From NCBI GenBank assembly GCA_018369015.1, contig JAGZDD010000008.1, positions 1 to 52,506 of the forward strand: DNA of 52,506 bases, written 5' to 3'. How positions within the stretch are numbered: position 1 is the stretch's first letter; each line of letters opens with the position of its first letter. This document shows positions 1 to 7,659 of this stretch, in pieces. Made by a program: the position numbers and the translations under genes. The notes under the pieces are model-generated. The model was not told the DNA's origin. It saw nothing but the letters and a program-made list of their open reading frames with translations, and made no database searches. This DNA comes from Clostridiales bacterium. GTDB taxonomy: Bacteria; Bacillota; Clostridia; Lachnospirales; Lachnospiraceae.

Positions 1-141
1 TTAGGCAGCTAACCGCAGCCAACAAGGCTAAATCCTCGATTCGGGCTAAGCGCCCTAGACTAAAGGATGACAAAATCTCTCTGCAAGCAAACTTGCGCTA
101 AAGTTTGCCATCCTCAGCCGCATGGCAGAATAGTTACGGAA
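1..141. repeat. Partial copy of the dispersed intergenic repeat
   Basis: The right end (121-140) reads GCATGGCAGAATAGTTACGG, nearly the same as the right end of the copies near 10691 and 16505. AGGATG at 64-69 can pair with CATCCT at 109-114. The element may extend left of the window. No gene is visible in 1-300; the rest is AT-rich. Confidence 0.5.
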
Positions 142-312
142 ATTTAAGTGTTTTGACTGTTTTTGTCGATGGAGTAAAAATATATAAAAAATACTTGCAA
201 ATGTTATGTAAATATATTCAAATAAACGAATCGAACAAAGTCGAAAAAACACGTAAAATAGTTAGATTGCATATATTAATGGCGGTGAAATAAAAAATAA
301 TTGGTAAAACTA

Positions 313-341
313 TTCACATTTTTATGGAATGGTGGTATAAT
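313..341 (+). promoter_or_regulatory. Sigma-A type promoter for glgCD
   Basis: TTCACA at 313-318 and a perfect TATAAT at 336-341 are separated by exactly 17 bases, placing the transcription start near 348. This leaves about 150 untranslated bases before the glgC start. Seen directly in the sequence; activity is inferred. Confidence 0.75.
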
Positions 342-347
342 GATTGC

Positions 348-498
348 GTGAGATAACAGTTCAGAGGGATGGACGGTTGTCATGTAAGTAAGACCAGGAC
401 CGGCGAAATAATGTGGGAAGCCGAGGCTGGTAAAGAACAACTGGGTATGCGTATCTGGTGAAGCCGCATAAAAATAAAAAACAACAAGAGGTGATAGC
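348..498 (+). promoter_or_regulatory. Structured 5' leader of glgCD (candidate cis-regulatory RNA)
   Basis: Three helices can form together. Helix 374-380 pairs with 437-443 (CGGTTGT with ACAACTG, one G-U). Nested in it is a hairpin, 393-397 with 427-431 and 401-404 with 420-423, separated by a symmetric 3x3 internal loop and capped by a purine-rich loop. A separate hairpin pairs 446-451 with 465-470 (TATGCG/CGCATA). An A-rich stretch and the ribosome site AAGAGGTG follow. I could not match it to a known riboswitch class. A sensing role is inference. Confidence 0.4.
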
Positions 499-1770
499 GT
501 GATTAAGAAAGAGATGATAGCAATGCTTCTGGCAGGGGGCCAGGGAAGCAGATTAGGCGTTTTGACAGCCAATGTTGCCAAGCCTGCCGTCGCATTTGGA
601 GGCAAATATAGAATCATTGATTTCCCATTAAGCAACTGTATCAATTCCGGTATCGATACCGTAGGCGTTCTGACTCAGTACAGACATTTAAAATTAAATA
701 CGCATATAGGGATTGGTGTTCCATGGGATCTGGACCGCAATTACGGAGGCGTTACATTGCTCCCGCCTTATGAAAAGACCGAACATTCAGACTGGTATTC
801 GGGAACAGCGAATGCGATTTTCCAGAATATTGAGTACATAGAAAGCTACAATCCCGAGTATGTACTTATTTTAGGCGGGGATCACATCTATAAAATGGAT
901 TATGAGGTGATGTTAGACTACCACAAGTCCAGAAATGCAGACATTACCATCGCATGTATGCCAGTGCCATGGGAAGAGGCCAGCCGCTTTGGCGTTGTTG
1001 TTGCCGATGAAAACGGCAATATCCGGGAATTTGAGGAAAAGCCGGAAAAGCCCAGCAGTAACCTGGCATCTATGGGTATTTATATTTTTAACTGGAATAT
1101 TTTAAAAGAAGCTTTGCTGACACTTAAAGATGTTCCGGGCTGCGATTTTGGTAAGCATGTGATTCCTTACGTCCATGACAGAGCGCATAATTGCTATGCT
1201 TATGAATTTAACGGCTACTGGAAGGATGTAGGAACTCTTGGCTCTTACTGGGAAGCCAATATGGAGCTTATCGATATTATTCCGGAATTTAATCTTTATG
1301 AAGAATTTTGGAAGATCTATACGAATAATGATATTATTACTCCTCAGTATTTCGGGGAGTCTTCAAGAGTTGAGCGCTGTATCATTGGCGAGGGCGCTGA
1401 AATTTACGGAGAGGTTGTCAACAGTGTTATTGGCGCAGGCGTAACGATCGGTAAAGGCTCTGTTGTTAAAAATTCGATTATTATGCGGGGCGCGTCGATT
1501 GGAGAGAATTGTTCCGTTGATAAGGCGATTATTGCGGAAAATGTTGTTGTTGGTGATAATGTAGTGATGGGCGTTGGCGAATATGCACCGAGCGTCCTTA
1601 ATCCTAAGGTATATGCGTTTGATCTTGTAACCATTGCCGAAAATGCGGTGGTTCCGTCAAATGTTCAGATTGGAAAGAATACAGCCATTGTCGGAGAAAC
1701 AGCTCCGGAGGATTATCCGGACGGCTTACTGGCGAGTGGACAAGCAATAGTTAAGGCAGGTGACATGTAA
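499..1770 (+). CDS. glgC: Glucose-1-phosphate adenylyltransferase catalytic subunit GlgC
   Basis: Makes ADP-glucose from glucose-1-phosphate and ATP, the committed step of bacterial glycogen synthesis in the cytoplasm. The N-terminus carries the nucleotidyltransferase loop LLAGGQGSRLGVLT, followed by KPAVAFGGKYRIIDF, GGDHIYKMDY and FEEKP. From about residue 290 it becomes a left-handed beta-helix with hexapeptide repeats (for example IGAGVTIGKGSVV). At 423 aa it has the normal length. The start is GTG at 499, preceded by AAGAGGTG. Its stop codon overlaps the glgD start by one base, so the two are translationally coupled. The catalytic loop is intact, unlike in GlgD. Confidence 0.95.
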   Translation: MIKKEMIAMLLAGGQGSRLGVLTANVAKPAVAFGGKYRIIDFPLSNCINSGIDTVGVLTQYRHLKLNTHIGIGVPWDLDRNYGGVTLLPPYEKTEHSDWYSGTANAIFQNIEYIESYNPEYVLILGGDHIYKMDYEVMLDYHKSRNADITIACMPVPWEEASRFGVVVADENGNIREFEEKPEKPSSNLASMGIYIFNWNILKEALLTLKDVPGCDFGKHVIPYVHDRAHNCYAYEFNGYWKDVGTLGSYWEANMELIDIIPEFNLYEEFWKIYTNNDIITPQYFGESSRVERCIIGEGAEIYGEVVNSVIGAGVTIGKGSVVKNSIIMRGASIGENCSVDKAIIAENVVVGDNVVMGVGEYAPSVLNPKVYAFDLVTIAENAVVPSNVQIGKNTAIVGETAPEDYPDGLLASGQAIVKAGDM

Positions 1771-2894
1771 TGAGAGCAATAGGTATTGTATTAGCAGGCG
1801 GAAGCAATAATAAGATGCAGGAATTATCGAAGCGCAGAGCTGTGGCAGCGATGCCCGTTGCCGGAAGTTACCGCTGTGTGGACTTTGCATTGAGCAATAT
1901 GACCAATTCCCATGTTAAAAAGGTTGCGGTGATGACCCAGTATAATGCAAAATCTTTGAACCAGCATCTCAATTCATCAAAATGGTGGGATTTTGGCAGA
2001 AAGCAGGGAGGGCTTTTTGTACTGACTCCGACAATTACCGATGAAAACAGCTATTGGTACAGAGGAACTGCGGACGCGATTTACCAGAATCTGGACTTCC
2101 TTAAGGATTGCCATGAGCCATATGTCATTATTACATCCGGTGACTGTATTTATAAGCTGGATTATAATAAAGTGCTGGAATCCCATATCGCGAAGAAAGC
2201 GGATATTACAGTTGTTTATAAAGAAATGCTGGCCGAGGACGATGACCTGACCCGTTTTGGTATTCTTAAGGTGAATGAGGAGGGCCGTATTACCGATTTT
2301 GAGGAAAAGCCTCTCGTTGCTAAGAGAAATCTTGTGTCCACAGGTATTTATGTGATCCGCCGCCGCCATCTGATCGAGCTTATTGAAAAGGCTCATTCCG
2401 AACGCCGCAACGATTTTGTCCAGGATATTCTTGTACGCTATAAAGAGCAGAAGAAGATCTATGGCTATAAAATGGAAGGCTATTGGAGAAATATCGCAAC
2501 CCTTGATTCTTATTTCAGAGCGAATAAGGATTTCCTTAAGAAAGAAGTCAGAGATTATTTCTTTAAGGAATATCCAAGTATCTTCTCAAAAATCGCAGAC
2601 CTTCCTCCGGCCAAATATAATCCCGGGGCCAATGTTAAAAACAGTTTGATTTCGAGCGGCTGCATTGTCAACGGAAGCGTGGAAAATTCAGTCCTGTTTA
2701 AGAAGGTGTATGTAGGAAATAATTGTGTCATCCGTAATTCGATCATTTTAAATGATGTTTATATCGGGGATAATACATGTATCGAAAACTGTATTGTAGA
2801 GAGCAGAGATACAATCCGCGCCAATACATCTTACATAGGAGAAGAGGATAAGATCAAGGTTGTCATTGAGGACAACGAAAGATACATTATATAA
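1770..2894 (+). CDS. glgD: GlgD, non-catalytic partner subunit of glucose-1-phosphate adenylyltransferase
   Basis: A 374-aa GlgC paralogue. The nucleotide loop is degenerate (VLAGGSNNKMQELSKRRA), lacking the usual G-x-R signature of GlgC, while SGDCIYKLDY, DFEEKP and the C-terminal hexapeptide repeats remain. In Bacillota GlgD pairs with GlgC and changes the activity of the complex without being a good enzyme alone (family knowledge). It starts at ATG 1770 within the glgC stop codon. Neither glgA nor glgB lies next to it here, so the rest of the glycogen pathway must be elsewhere. Confidence 0.93.
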   Translation: MRAIGIVLAGGSNNKMQELSKRRAVAAMPVAGSYRCVDFALSNMTNSHVKKVAVMTQYNAKSLNQHLNSSKWWDFGRKQGGLFVLTPTITDENSYWYRGTADAIYQNLDFLKDCHEPYVIITSGDCIYKLDYNKVLESHIAKKADITVVYKEMLAEDDDLTRFGILKVNEEGRITDFEEKPLVAKRNLVSTGIYVIRRRHLIELIEKAHSERRNDFVQDILVRYKEQKKIYGYKMEGYWRNIATLDSYFRANKDFLKKEVRDYFFKEYPSIFSKIADLPPAKYNPGANVKNSLISSGCIVNGSVENSVLFKKVYVGNNCVIRNSIILNDVYIGDNTCIENCIVESRDTIRANTSYIGEEDKIKVVIEDNERYII

Positions 2895-2915
2895 ACTTTA
2901 AGGGGGACTTGAACT

Positions 2916-3194
2916 ATGCAGATTACGGATGTAAGAGTACGTAAGGTCAGTAAAGAAGGAAAAATGAAGGCTGTCGTGTCGATTACTCTGGACAATGAAT
3001 TTGTTGTCCATGATATTAAGGTCATTGAGGGAGAGAAGGGCCTGTTTATCGCTATGCCGAGCCGGAAGGCTGCCGACGGTGAGTACAGAGATATTGCACA
3101 TCCGATTAATTCCGAAACCCGGGAAAGAATCCAGAGCATTATTCTTGAAAAATATGAAATTGCCGCTCTGGAAAGTGAAAATGAAGAGGTTTAA
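2916..3194 (+). CDS. spoVG: SpoVG family septation/RNA-binding regulator
   Basis: A 92-aa protein starting MQITDVRVRKV, with the SpoVG core (ITLDNEFVVHDIKVIEG, GLFIAMPSRK, IAHPIN). SpoVG is a small nucleic-acid-binding regulator that affects asymmetric septation during sporulation and, in various Bacillota, envelope and metabolic genes. It lies 21 bases after glgD behind an AAGGGGG ribosome site, so it is probably in the glg transcription unit. Which targets it has here is unknown. Confidence 0.95.
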   Translation: MQITDVRVRKVSKEGKMKAVVSITLDNEFVVHDIKVIEGEKGLFIAMPSRKAADGEYRDIAHPINSETRERIQSIILEKYEIAALESENEEV

Positions 3195-3208
3195 GGCGTA
3201 GGACATGA

Positions 3209-3240
3209 TTAGCTGTGCGGCAATATTGCCGCACAGCTAA
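3209..3240. terminator. Perfect palindromic hairpin after spoVG
   Basis: A 32-base perfect palindrome whose arms begin TTAGCTGTGCGGCAAT. The flank lacks a clean U-run (GTCTGATATTTTG), so it could be a weak intrinsic terminator or an mRNA-stabilising hairpin at the end of glgCD-spoVG. Confidence 0.6.
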
Positions 3241-3317
3241 GTCTGATATTTTGTGGCAGGCTACGATTATAGGATTCGCTTGTTTTCTGCTTTATATTAA
3301 CATGTGATAAGGGCAAT

Positions 3318-3701
3318 ATGGAAAATGGAAAGAAGAAATTTATGTTTAGAAGTAAAATAGCCGCAGCTTTTATATTAAGCGCTGCGGTATTTTTTTCGGC
3401 CTGTTCCAAAGAAAACGTTGAAGAAAATATTTACTACTCGCCTTTTCAGTCAGAGGACAGCGCTCCCGGCCGCCTGGAAAATTCTTTCTTTTATATTGAC
3501 ATTTATGATTATGACGGCGATCTCATCGGCCGCCTGGATTTATCGGATGTGACGGAATTTGCAAAGTGCGCTCAGTATTTATGCAGCACAGATAAATATA
3601 TTTTTATTGGGGAGGCAAGTACTCCCCTGTGCAGGGGGGTGTATGTTGTGGAAAAGCAGCGGGTAAAAGATTGCTTTTCGCAGGCCAGACAGATATACTA
3701 A
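3318..3701 (+). CDS. Small putative lipoprotein, function unknown
   Basis: A 127-aa protein with a lysine-rich start, a hydrophobic helix (AAAFILSAAVFFSAC) and a lipobox-like SAC at about residues 27-29, so it is likely a lipid-anchored surface protein. The mature part contains FFYIDIYDYDGDLIGRLDL and LCRGVYVVEKQRV; I do not recognise a family. The start at ATG 3318 follows AAGGG at short spacing; ATG 3342, behind GAAAGAAGAAA, is an alternative. It lies just upstream of the AraC-type regulator on the same strand, but nothing ties the two functionally. Confidence 0.7.
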   Translation: MENGKKKFMFRSKIAAAFILSAAVFFSACSKENVEENIYYSPFQSEDSAPGRLENSFFYIDIYDYDGDLIGRLDLSDVTEFAKCAQYLCSTDKYIFIGEASTPLCRGVYVVEKQRVKDCFSQARQIY

Positions 3702-3733
3702 ATTTTATGAAAGTATAAGCAGGAGGTTTTTTT

Positions 3734-6130
3734 ATGGCTTTGCGTGACGAGATGGATGTCTGGCTTTTATGGAATGAACAAACAAACACACACTTCCATC
3801 AGGAATTAGAAATGGATTTTGTCGTTTCCGGTAAGTTGCAGGTGACAGTGAAAGATAAGACATATTTACTCGGAAAAGAAGATTTTATATTGTTAAATTC
3901 AGGGCTTTTGCACAGCATAGTAAGCAAGACGCCGGATACAGCCATATGCTGCGTTAAAATTTCCTGCCAAAGCATAGCGCGGATGTCAAGAAAAGAAAGC
4001 CCCCTTTTTAACTGTTGCAGTGGGGGAAAGGACAGCCCCAAATACCACGAGATTAGAAAAATATTCCATGAGCTAATTTATACACAGGTGCGGCAGCCCC
4101 ACCAAAGCCCCTGCCTGAAACAGAGCGTGTTGTACAAGCTTTTGGACTGTCTTCTTGAAAATTTCCAAGTAGATCCGGAAAAGGCAGGGATTGCCGTAAA
4201 ATATGAGGAAGATGCGCGGCTGTTGCGGATTTTCCAGTATGTCAATCAGAACCTTCGCTATAATGTCAGCCTGACTGACCTGGCCCAAAAGCTGTATATA
4301 TCTAAGTCGACCCTATCCCGTTTTTTTAAGAAAGAAACAGGGCTTTATTTTTCGGATTATGTAAATCAGGCACGATTAAGGTATGCTATGGAGGAGCTGC
4401 TTTATTCCGAAAAAAGTATTACAAAGATTGCCGCGGACTGCGGATTTTCAACCCCATCGGCGTTTAATAAAATTTTCCGGGAGTATTATGGCACTGTACC
4501 TACGAAGTACCGCGAAAGCGCAGGAAAGCAGGAACAAAAGCGGGAACGTGAACCGGACACAAAGCTTCTGGAAGCGATTAAGAGAACTATGGACTGGCAG
4601 GAAGTTAAGAAGCTGCCAGATAAGTGCAGTGTGCGGACAGATATGACAAAAAGGCGGCCTTTTCCTAAAAAATGGAATAAGTGTATGAATATTGGTTCTG
4701 CTTATAATTTGACAATTGCAAACCTTCAGTATCATACCGTGTATTTAAAAGAGCAGCTCGGTTTTTTATATGCAAGAATCTGGAGCATATTTTCCAGGAA
4801 ACTGATGATTTGCGACGGAAAAATGAAAGGCTGCTATAATTATGACAAGCTTGATGTGGTTTTAGACTTTCTTGTGTCCAATCATATACGGCCCTTTCTT
4901 GATTTTGGTAATCGGCCGGACACCGCAGTTTATGCTCCGGGAATACCAGTCTTTGATGAGAAGGAGTATATTGCCTTTGAATCCAAAGAGGTATGGCAGG
5001 ATCTTATGAAGGATTTTATTCTTCACATTGTGAACCGCTATGGGGAGAGGGAGGTATCCGGGTGGGTTTTTGAGTTTAGCCGGGACTCGATTTATGAAAC
5101 GGAGCGCAATTATTATGCGGATGAAAATTACAGCTATTTTGAAGTGTTTCAGTTTGCCTGGAAAACAATTAAAACATATCTTCCAAAGGCCAAGGTAGGA
5201 GGCCCTATGGGGGAATTGGAAATGGATTATGAATCGGTTTCCGAGTTTCTGGAAAATTGTTATGAACATCAGTGCAAACCTGATTTTATATCTTTTATGC
5301 TGTTTCCCTACCACACAAGGAAAAAAGAGAACGGTATATTTTCCGAAAGGGCCACAAACGAAAGCCTGGAAAGTGAGCAGGTAGAAATGATGCGCCGTAT
5401 CCTTTGTGAGAACCATGGGGAGGGATGCAAGCTGTACATTACAGAGTGGAATAATACACTTTCAAATAGGAATTACCTCAACGACAGTTGTTTTCGGGGC
5501 GCTTATATTGCAAAAAAAGTTTCAGAGATAGCCGACCACGTAGACTTGCTTTCTATATGGATGGCTTCCGACTGGATGAGCAGCTATTATGATACAGCTA
5601 AAATTGCCAACGGGGGGAGCGGACTTTTGACAAAGGACAGTATACGCAAACCTGCTTATTTTGTTTTGCAGTTTTTAAATATGATGGGTACCTGGCTTAT
5701 TGATAAGGGAGAAAATTATATGATTACAGAAAGCAGTGACGGAAGCTACTATATTTTGTGTTTTCATTATCAATGGTATGGCGCAGGTTATTTTGTCCAG
5801 GATGAGGATGTGAAAGACCCGGAAAGAATTAAAGATATTTTTGAGGATGGCGCACCTTTAGAAATTGATTTTTGTCTGGATCATATAACGCCGGATTCAG
5901 AGTTTATTGTAAAAAGGAGGACCATCAGTGAAGAAAGCGGAAGCATATTGGCTCAGTGGAAAAGCTTTCAATATGACCGGAAGCTTAGAAGCTCGGATAT
6001 CAGATACATTAGGGAAAGCTGTTTCCCGAAAATGAGTATGGAACGGATGTTTTCTAAAGAAGGAAAGCTGAAGTTGTGCATTTCTCTTTTGCCCCATGAA
6101 ACCTCACTGATCCATATTTATGAAGAATAA
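3734..6130 (+). CDS. AraC-family regulator fused to a GH39-like domain
   Basis: A 798-aa protein in three parts. Residues ~15-80 form an AraC-type cupin sensor. Residues ~160-263 carry the two AraC helix-turn-helix motifs (DLAQKLYISKSTLSRFFKKE; SITKIAADCGFSTPSAFNKI). Residues ~318-790 resemble a GH39 beta-xylosidase (TIM barrel plus C-terminal beta domain). The GH39 nucleophile motif is present (ITEWNNT, E571). The acid/base segment, usually of the form FEVWNEP, reads FEFSRDS (447-452), so the catalytic Asn-Glu is Arg-Asp. I infer that this domain binds a glycoside as a sensor rather than cleaving it. The ribosome site AGGAGG sits 7 bases before ATG 3734. It lies directly upstream of the C-deglycosidase operon and is its likely activator. 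Confidence 0.85.
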   Translation: MALRDEMDVWLLWNEQTNTHFHQELEMDFVVSGKLQVTVKDKTYLLGKEDFILLNSGLLHSIVSKTPDTAICCVKISCQSIARMSRKESPLFNCCSGGKDSPKYHEIRKIFHELIYTQVRQPHQSPCLKQSVLYKLLDCLLENFQVDPEKAGIAVKYEEDARLLRIFQYVNQNLRYNVSLTDLAQKLYISKSTLSRFFKKETGLYFSDYVNQARLRYAMEELLYSEKSITKIAADCGFSTPSAFNKIFREYYGTVPTKYRESAGKQEQKREREPDTKLLEAIKRTMDWQEVKKLPDKCSVRTDMTKRRPFPKKWNKCMNIGSAYNLTIANLQYHTVYLKEQLGFLYARIWSIFSRKLMICDGKMKGCYNYDKLDVVLDFLVSNHIRPFLDFGNRPDTAVYAPGIPVFDEKEYIAFESKEVWQDLMKDFILHIVNRYGEREVSGWVFEFSRDSIYETERNYYADENYSYFEVFQFAWKTIKTYLPKAKVGGPMGELEMDYESVSEFLENCYEHQCKPDFISFMLFPYHTRKKENGIFSERATNESLESEQVEMMRRILCENHGEGCKLYITEWNNTLSNRNYLNDSCFRGAYIAKKVSEIADHVDLLSIWMASDWMSSYYDTAKIANGGSGLLTKDSIRKPAYFVLQFLNMMGTWLIDKGENYMITESSDGSYYILCFHYQWYGAGYFVQDEDVKDPERIKDIFEDGAPLEIDFCLDHITPDSEFIVKRRTISEESGSILAQWKSFQYDRKLRSSDIRYIRESCFPKMSMERMFSKEGKLKLCISLLPHETSLIHIYEE

Positions 6131-6295
6131 ATAAAGAAAAATCAGGAATTGCAACAAATGCATATAAATTGTTTCTAAGAGAAATTTCTATGCAACAATT
6201 TAACAACAATTGTTCTGTTTTTTGGAAACATAAAAAAAGAGAAACCTCCTGTCATTGGCTATAATTAAAGCATAAAAATGACAGGAGGTTTTAAC
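6131..6295 (+). promoter_or_regulatory. Control region of the C-deglycosidase operon
   Basis: Direct repeats TGCAACAA lie at 6150-6157 and 6191-6198, 41 bp apart (about four helical turns), as is common for AraC-type sites. Inverted AATTGTT (6167-6173) and AACAATT (6194-6200) overlap them, and a perfect AACAATTGTT lies just downstream. TATAAT at 6260-6265 has no good -35, which fits an activator-dependent promoter. A perfect 15-bp inverted repeat (6242-6256 with 6277-6291) brackets that -10; its right arm contains the AGGAGG ribosome site and its left arm the complement. Operator assignment is inference. Confidence 0.6.
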
Positions 6296-7207
6296 GTGTA
6301 CATAGAAAAAAGAGAAGGGCCAAAGCCGGGAGTTTCTTTGTATAGCTATTCCGGGGAATATGGTATTTCAATGAATATGGAAGACTGCTTTGCGGACATG
6401 TATGATATGGGGGCCCACGGTCTTGAAATCCTTGCTAATTCCCATATTCCTTCCTACCCGGACGTATCAGACAAATGGCTTGAGCAATGGAACAGACTTC
6501 TTGATTTGTATGAAATTGTTCCTGCGGAATACGGTCACTGGGTCGACAGCCGGCTTTTTCGGGGGCGGGAACTGACGACAGAGGAATCATGCCGGATGCT
6601 TTTAAGAGATATTAAAATCGCCCATAAGCTGGGCTTTCCTGTAATGCGGACAAAGCTGGGGGTGATTGACGACCTCAACACTCCGGTGGAAAACTGGAGG
6701 GAAATTATCAGCGCATGTCTGCCTGCGGCAGAAGAATATAATGTGCGGCTTTGCCCTGAGCTTCATATGCCAACGGCGCTTAAAAGCCGGTATGTCGATG
6801 ATTATGTGGAGTTTATTGAGAAGAAGAATACCAAATATTTTGGCTTTAATGTGGATTTTGGCACGTTTCAGAATAAATTTGAAAGTGACTTCAGGCTTCC
6901 GGGGATGCCGGAGGATGGAGGCCCTTGTTCCGTGCCGGAGGATATTATTCCTATTTTAAAATATGTTTATTGCTGCCACGCTAAATTTAACTATATGTCT
7001 GAAACCTTTGAAGAGGAAACGATCCCTTATGAAGCTATTATCCGGGTATTAAGAGAGCATGGCTTTAATGGGTATATGCTCAGCGAGTATGAGGGGGCAA
7101 ATAAACAAAAACAGGGCTTTGTCTCAGAGCAACTGAGAAGACAGCATATTATGATGCAGCGGATATTAAAGCAAAATGATACAGGAATGAGGGATAAAAA
7201 TGCTTGA
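6296..7207 (+). CDS. C-glycoside deglycosidase alpha subunit 1 (TIM-barrel, isomerase/epimerase-like)
   Basis: A 303-aa xylose-isomerase-like TIM barrel of the sugar phosphate isomerase/epimerase superfamily. The usual four metal ligands can be picked out as E155 (CPELHM), D187 (NVDFG), H228 (CCHAKF) and E264 (LSEYEG). The DUF6379 partner overlapping its 3' end identifies it as the alpha subunit of a C-glycoside deglycosidase, like those of the DgpBC, DfgAB and CarBC systems, which split 3''-oxo-C-glycosides. I chose GTG 6296, 7 bases after AGGAGG at 6283-6288. The in-frame ATG at 6278 would put the ribosome site inside the gene. The substrate is unknown. Confidence 0.8.
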   Translation: MYIEKREGPKPGVSLYSYSGEYGISMNMEDCFADMYDMGAHGLEILANSHIPSYPDVSDKWLEQWNRLLDLYEIVPAEYGHWVDSRLFRGRELTTEESCRMLLRDIKIAHKLGFPVMRTKLGVIDDLNTPVENWREIISACLPAAEEYNVRLCPELHMPTALKSRYVDDYVEFIEKKNTKYFGFNVDFGTFQNKFESDFRLPGMPEDGGPCSVPEDIIPILKYVYCCHAKFNYMSETFEEETIPYEAIIRVLREHGFNGYMLSEYEGANKQKQGFVSEQLRRQHIMMQRILKQNDTGMRDKNA

Positions 7208-7646
7208 ACAGGATTTAATACAAACCCGGGGATTTCACAACATTTATGAGGACGAGAAAATCACAGGTTTTCAGTTTTGTGTACGGCTGACATATTACAG
7301 GGGGATATTTTTATCACAACTTCGGCCACAGAAGGTAATTGTGGACAGTGAGATATTTGAAAAGGAAAACGTTATCTGGTGCATTAATGGAACCGACTAT
7401 ACCTATGAGGAAATGAAAACAAAGGGCAATATCCACTGGAATCCCTTAGATACAGCGGCGCTGAAAATAAAAAAGGACGGCGGACTTAAGGCTGGCTACC
7501 ATGAGGTAAGCACAGGCTATAAATATTCTTCGTCTTATATGCCGCCAAAGCTTCAGAAAACCATTGATGATGAAAATGCGGACCCGTTTCTTGAAATGAT
7601 GTTCGGGCAGCTTCACAGTACAAGAAAGCTATTATTAGTTCGATGA
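7200..7646 (+). CDS. C-glycoside deglycosidase beta subunit 1 (DUF6379)
   Basis: A 148-aa beta-rich protein with the DUF6379 pattern: GFQFCVRLTYYRGIFLS near the start, a central YTYEEM segment, GGLKAGYHEV, then SSYMPP, and the C-terminal tail ending STRKLLLVR. In characterised enzymes the beta subunit packs on the alpha TIM barrel and completes the active site. It starts at ATG 7200, 8 bases inside the alpha gene, which suggests coupled translation and a 1:1 complex. It has a C-terminal extension of about 30 residues that beta subunit 2 lacks. Confidence 0.82.
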   Translation: MLEQDLIQTRGFHNIYEDEKITGFQFCVRLTYYRGIFLSQLRPQKVIVDSEIFEKENVIWCINGTDYTYEEMKTKGNIHWNPLDTAALKIKKDGGLKAGYHEVSTGYKYSSSYMPPKLQKTIDDENADPFLEMMFGQLHSTRKLLLVR

Positions 7647-7659
7647 GGAGGGAACTGTA

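Noticed and set aside
55..293. Small ORFs in the first 300 bases
   Set aside because: No ribosome site, no domain, AT-rich composition and overlap with the repeat.
348..498. glgC leader as a c-di-GMP, cobalamin or glycine riboswitch
   Set aside because: The conserved cores of these classes are not present; only a generic fold can be claimed.
6278..6295. ATG at 6278 as start of C-deglycosidase alpha subunit 1
   Set aside because: The AGGAGG ribosome site lies inside this extension; GTG 6296 has the right spacing.
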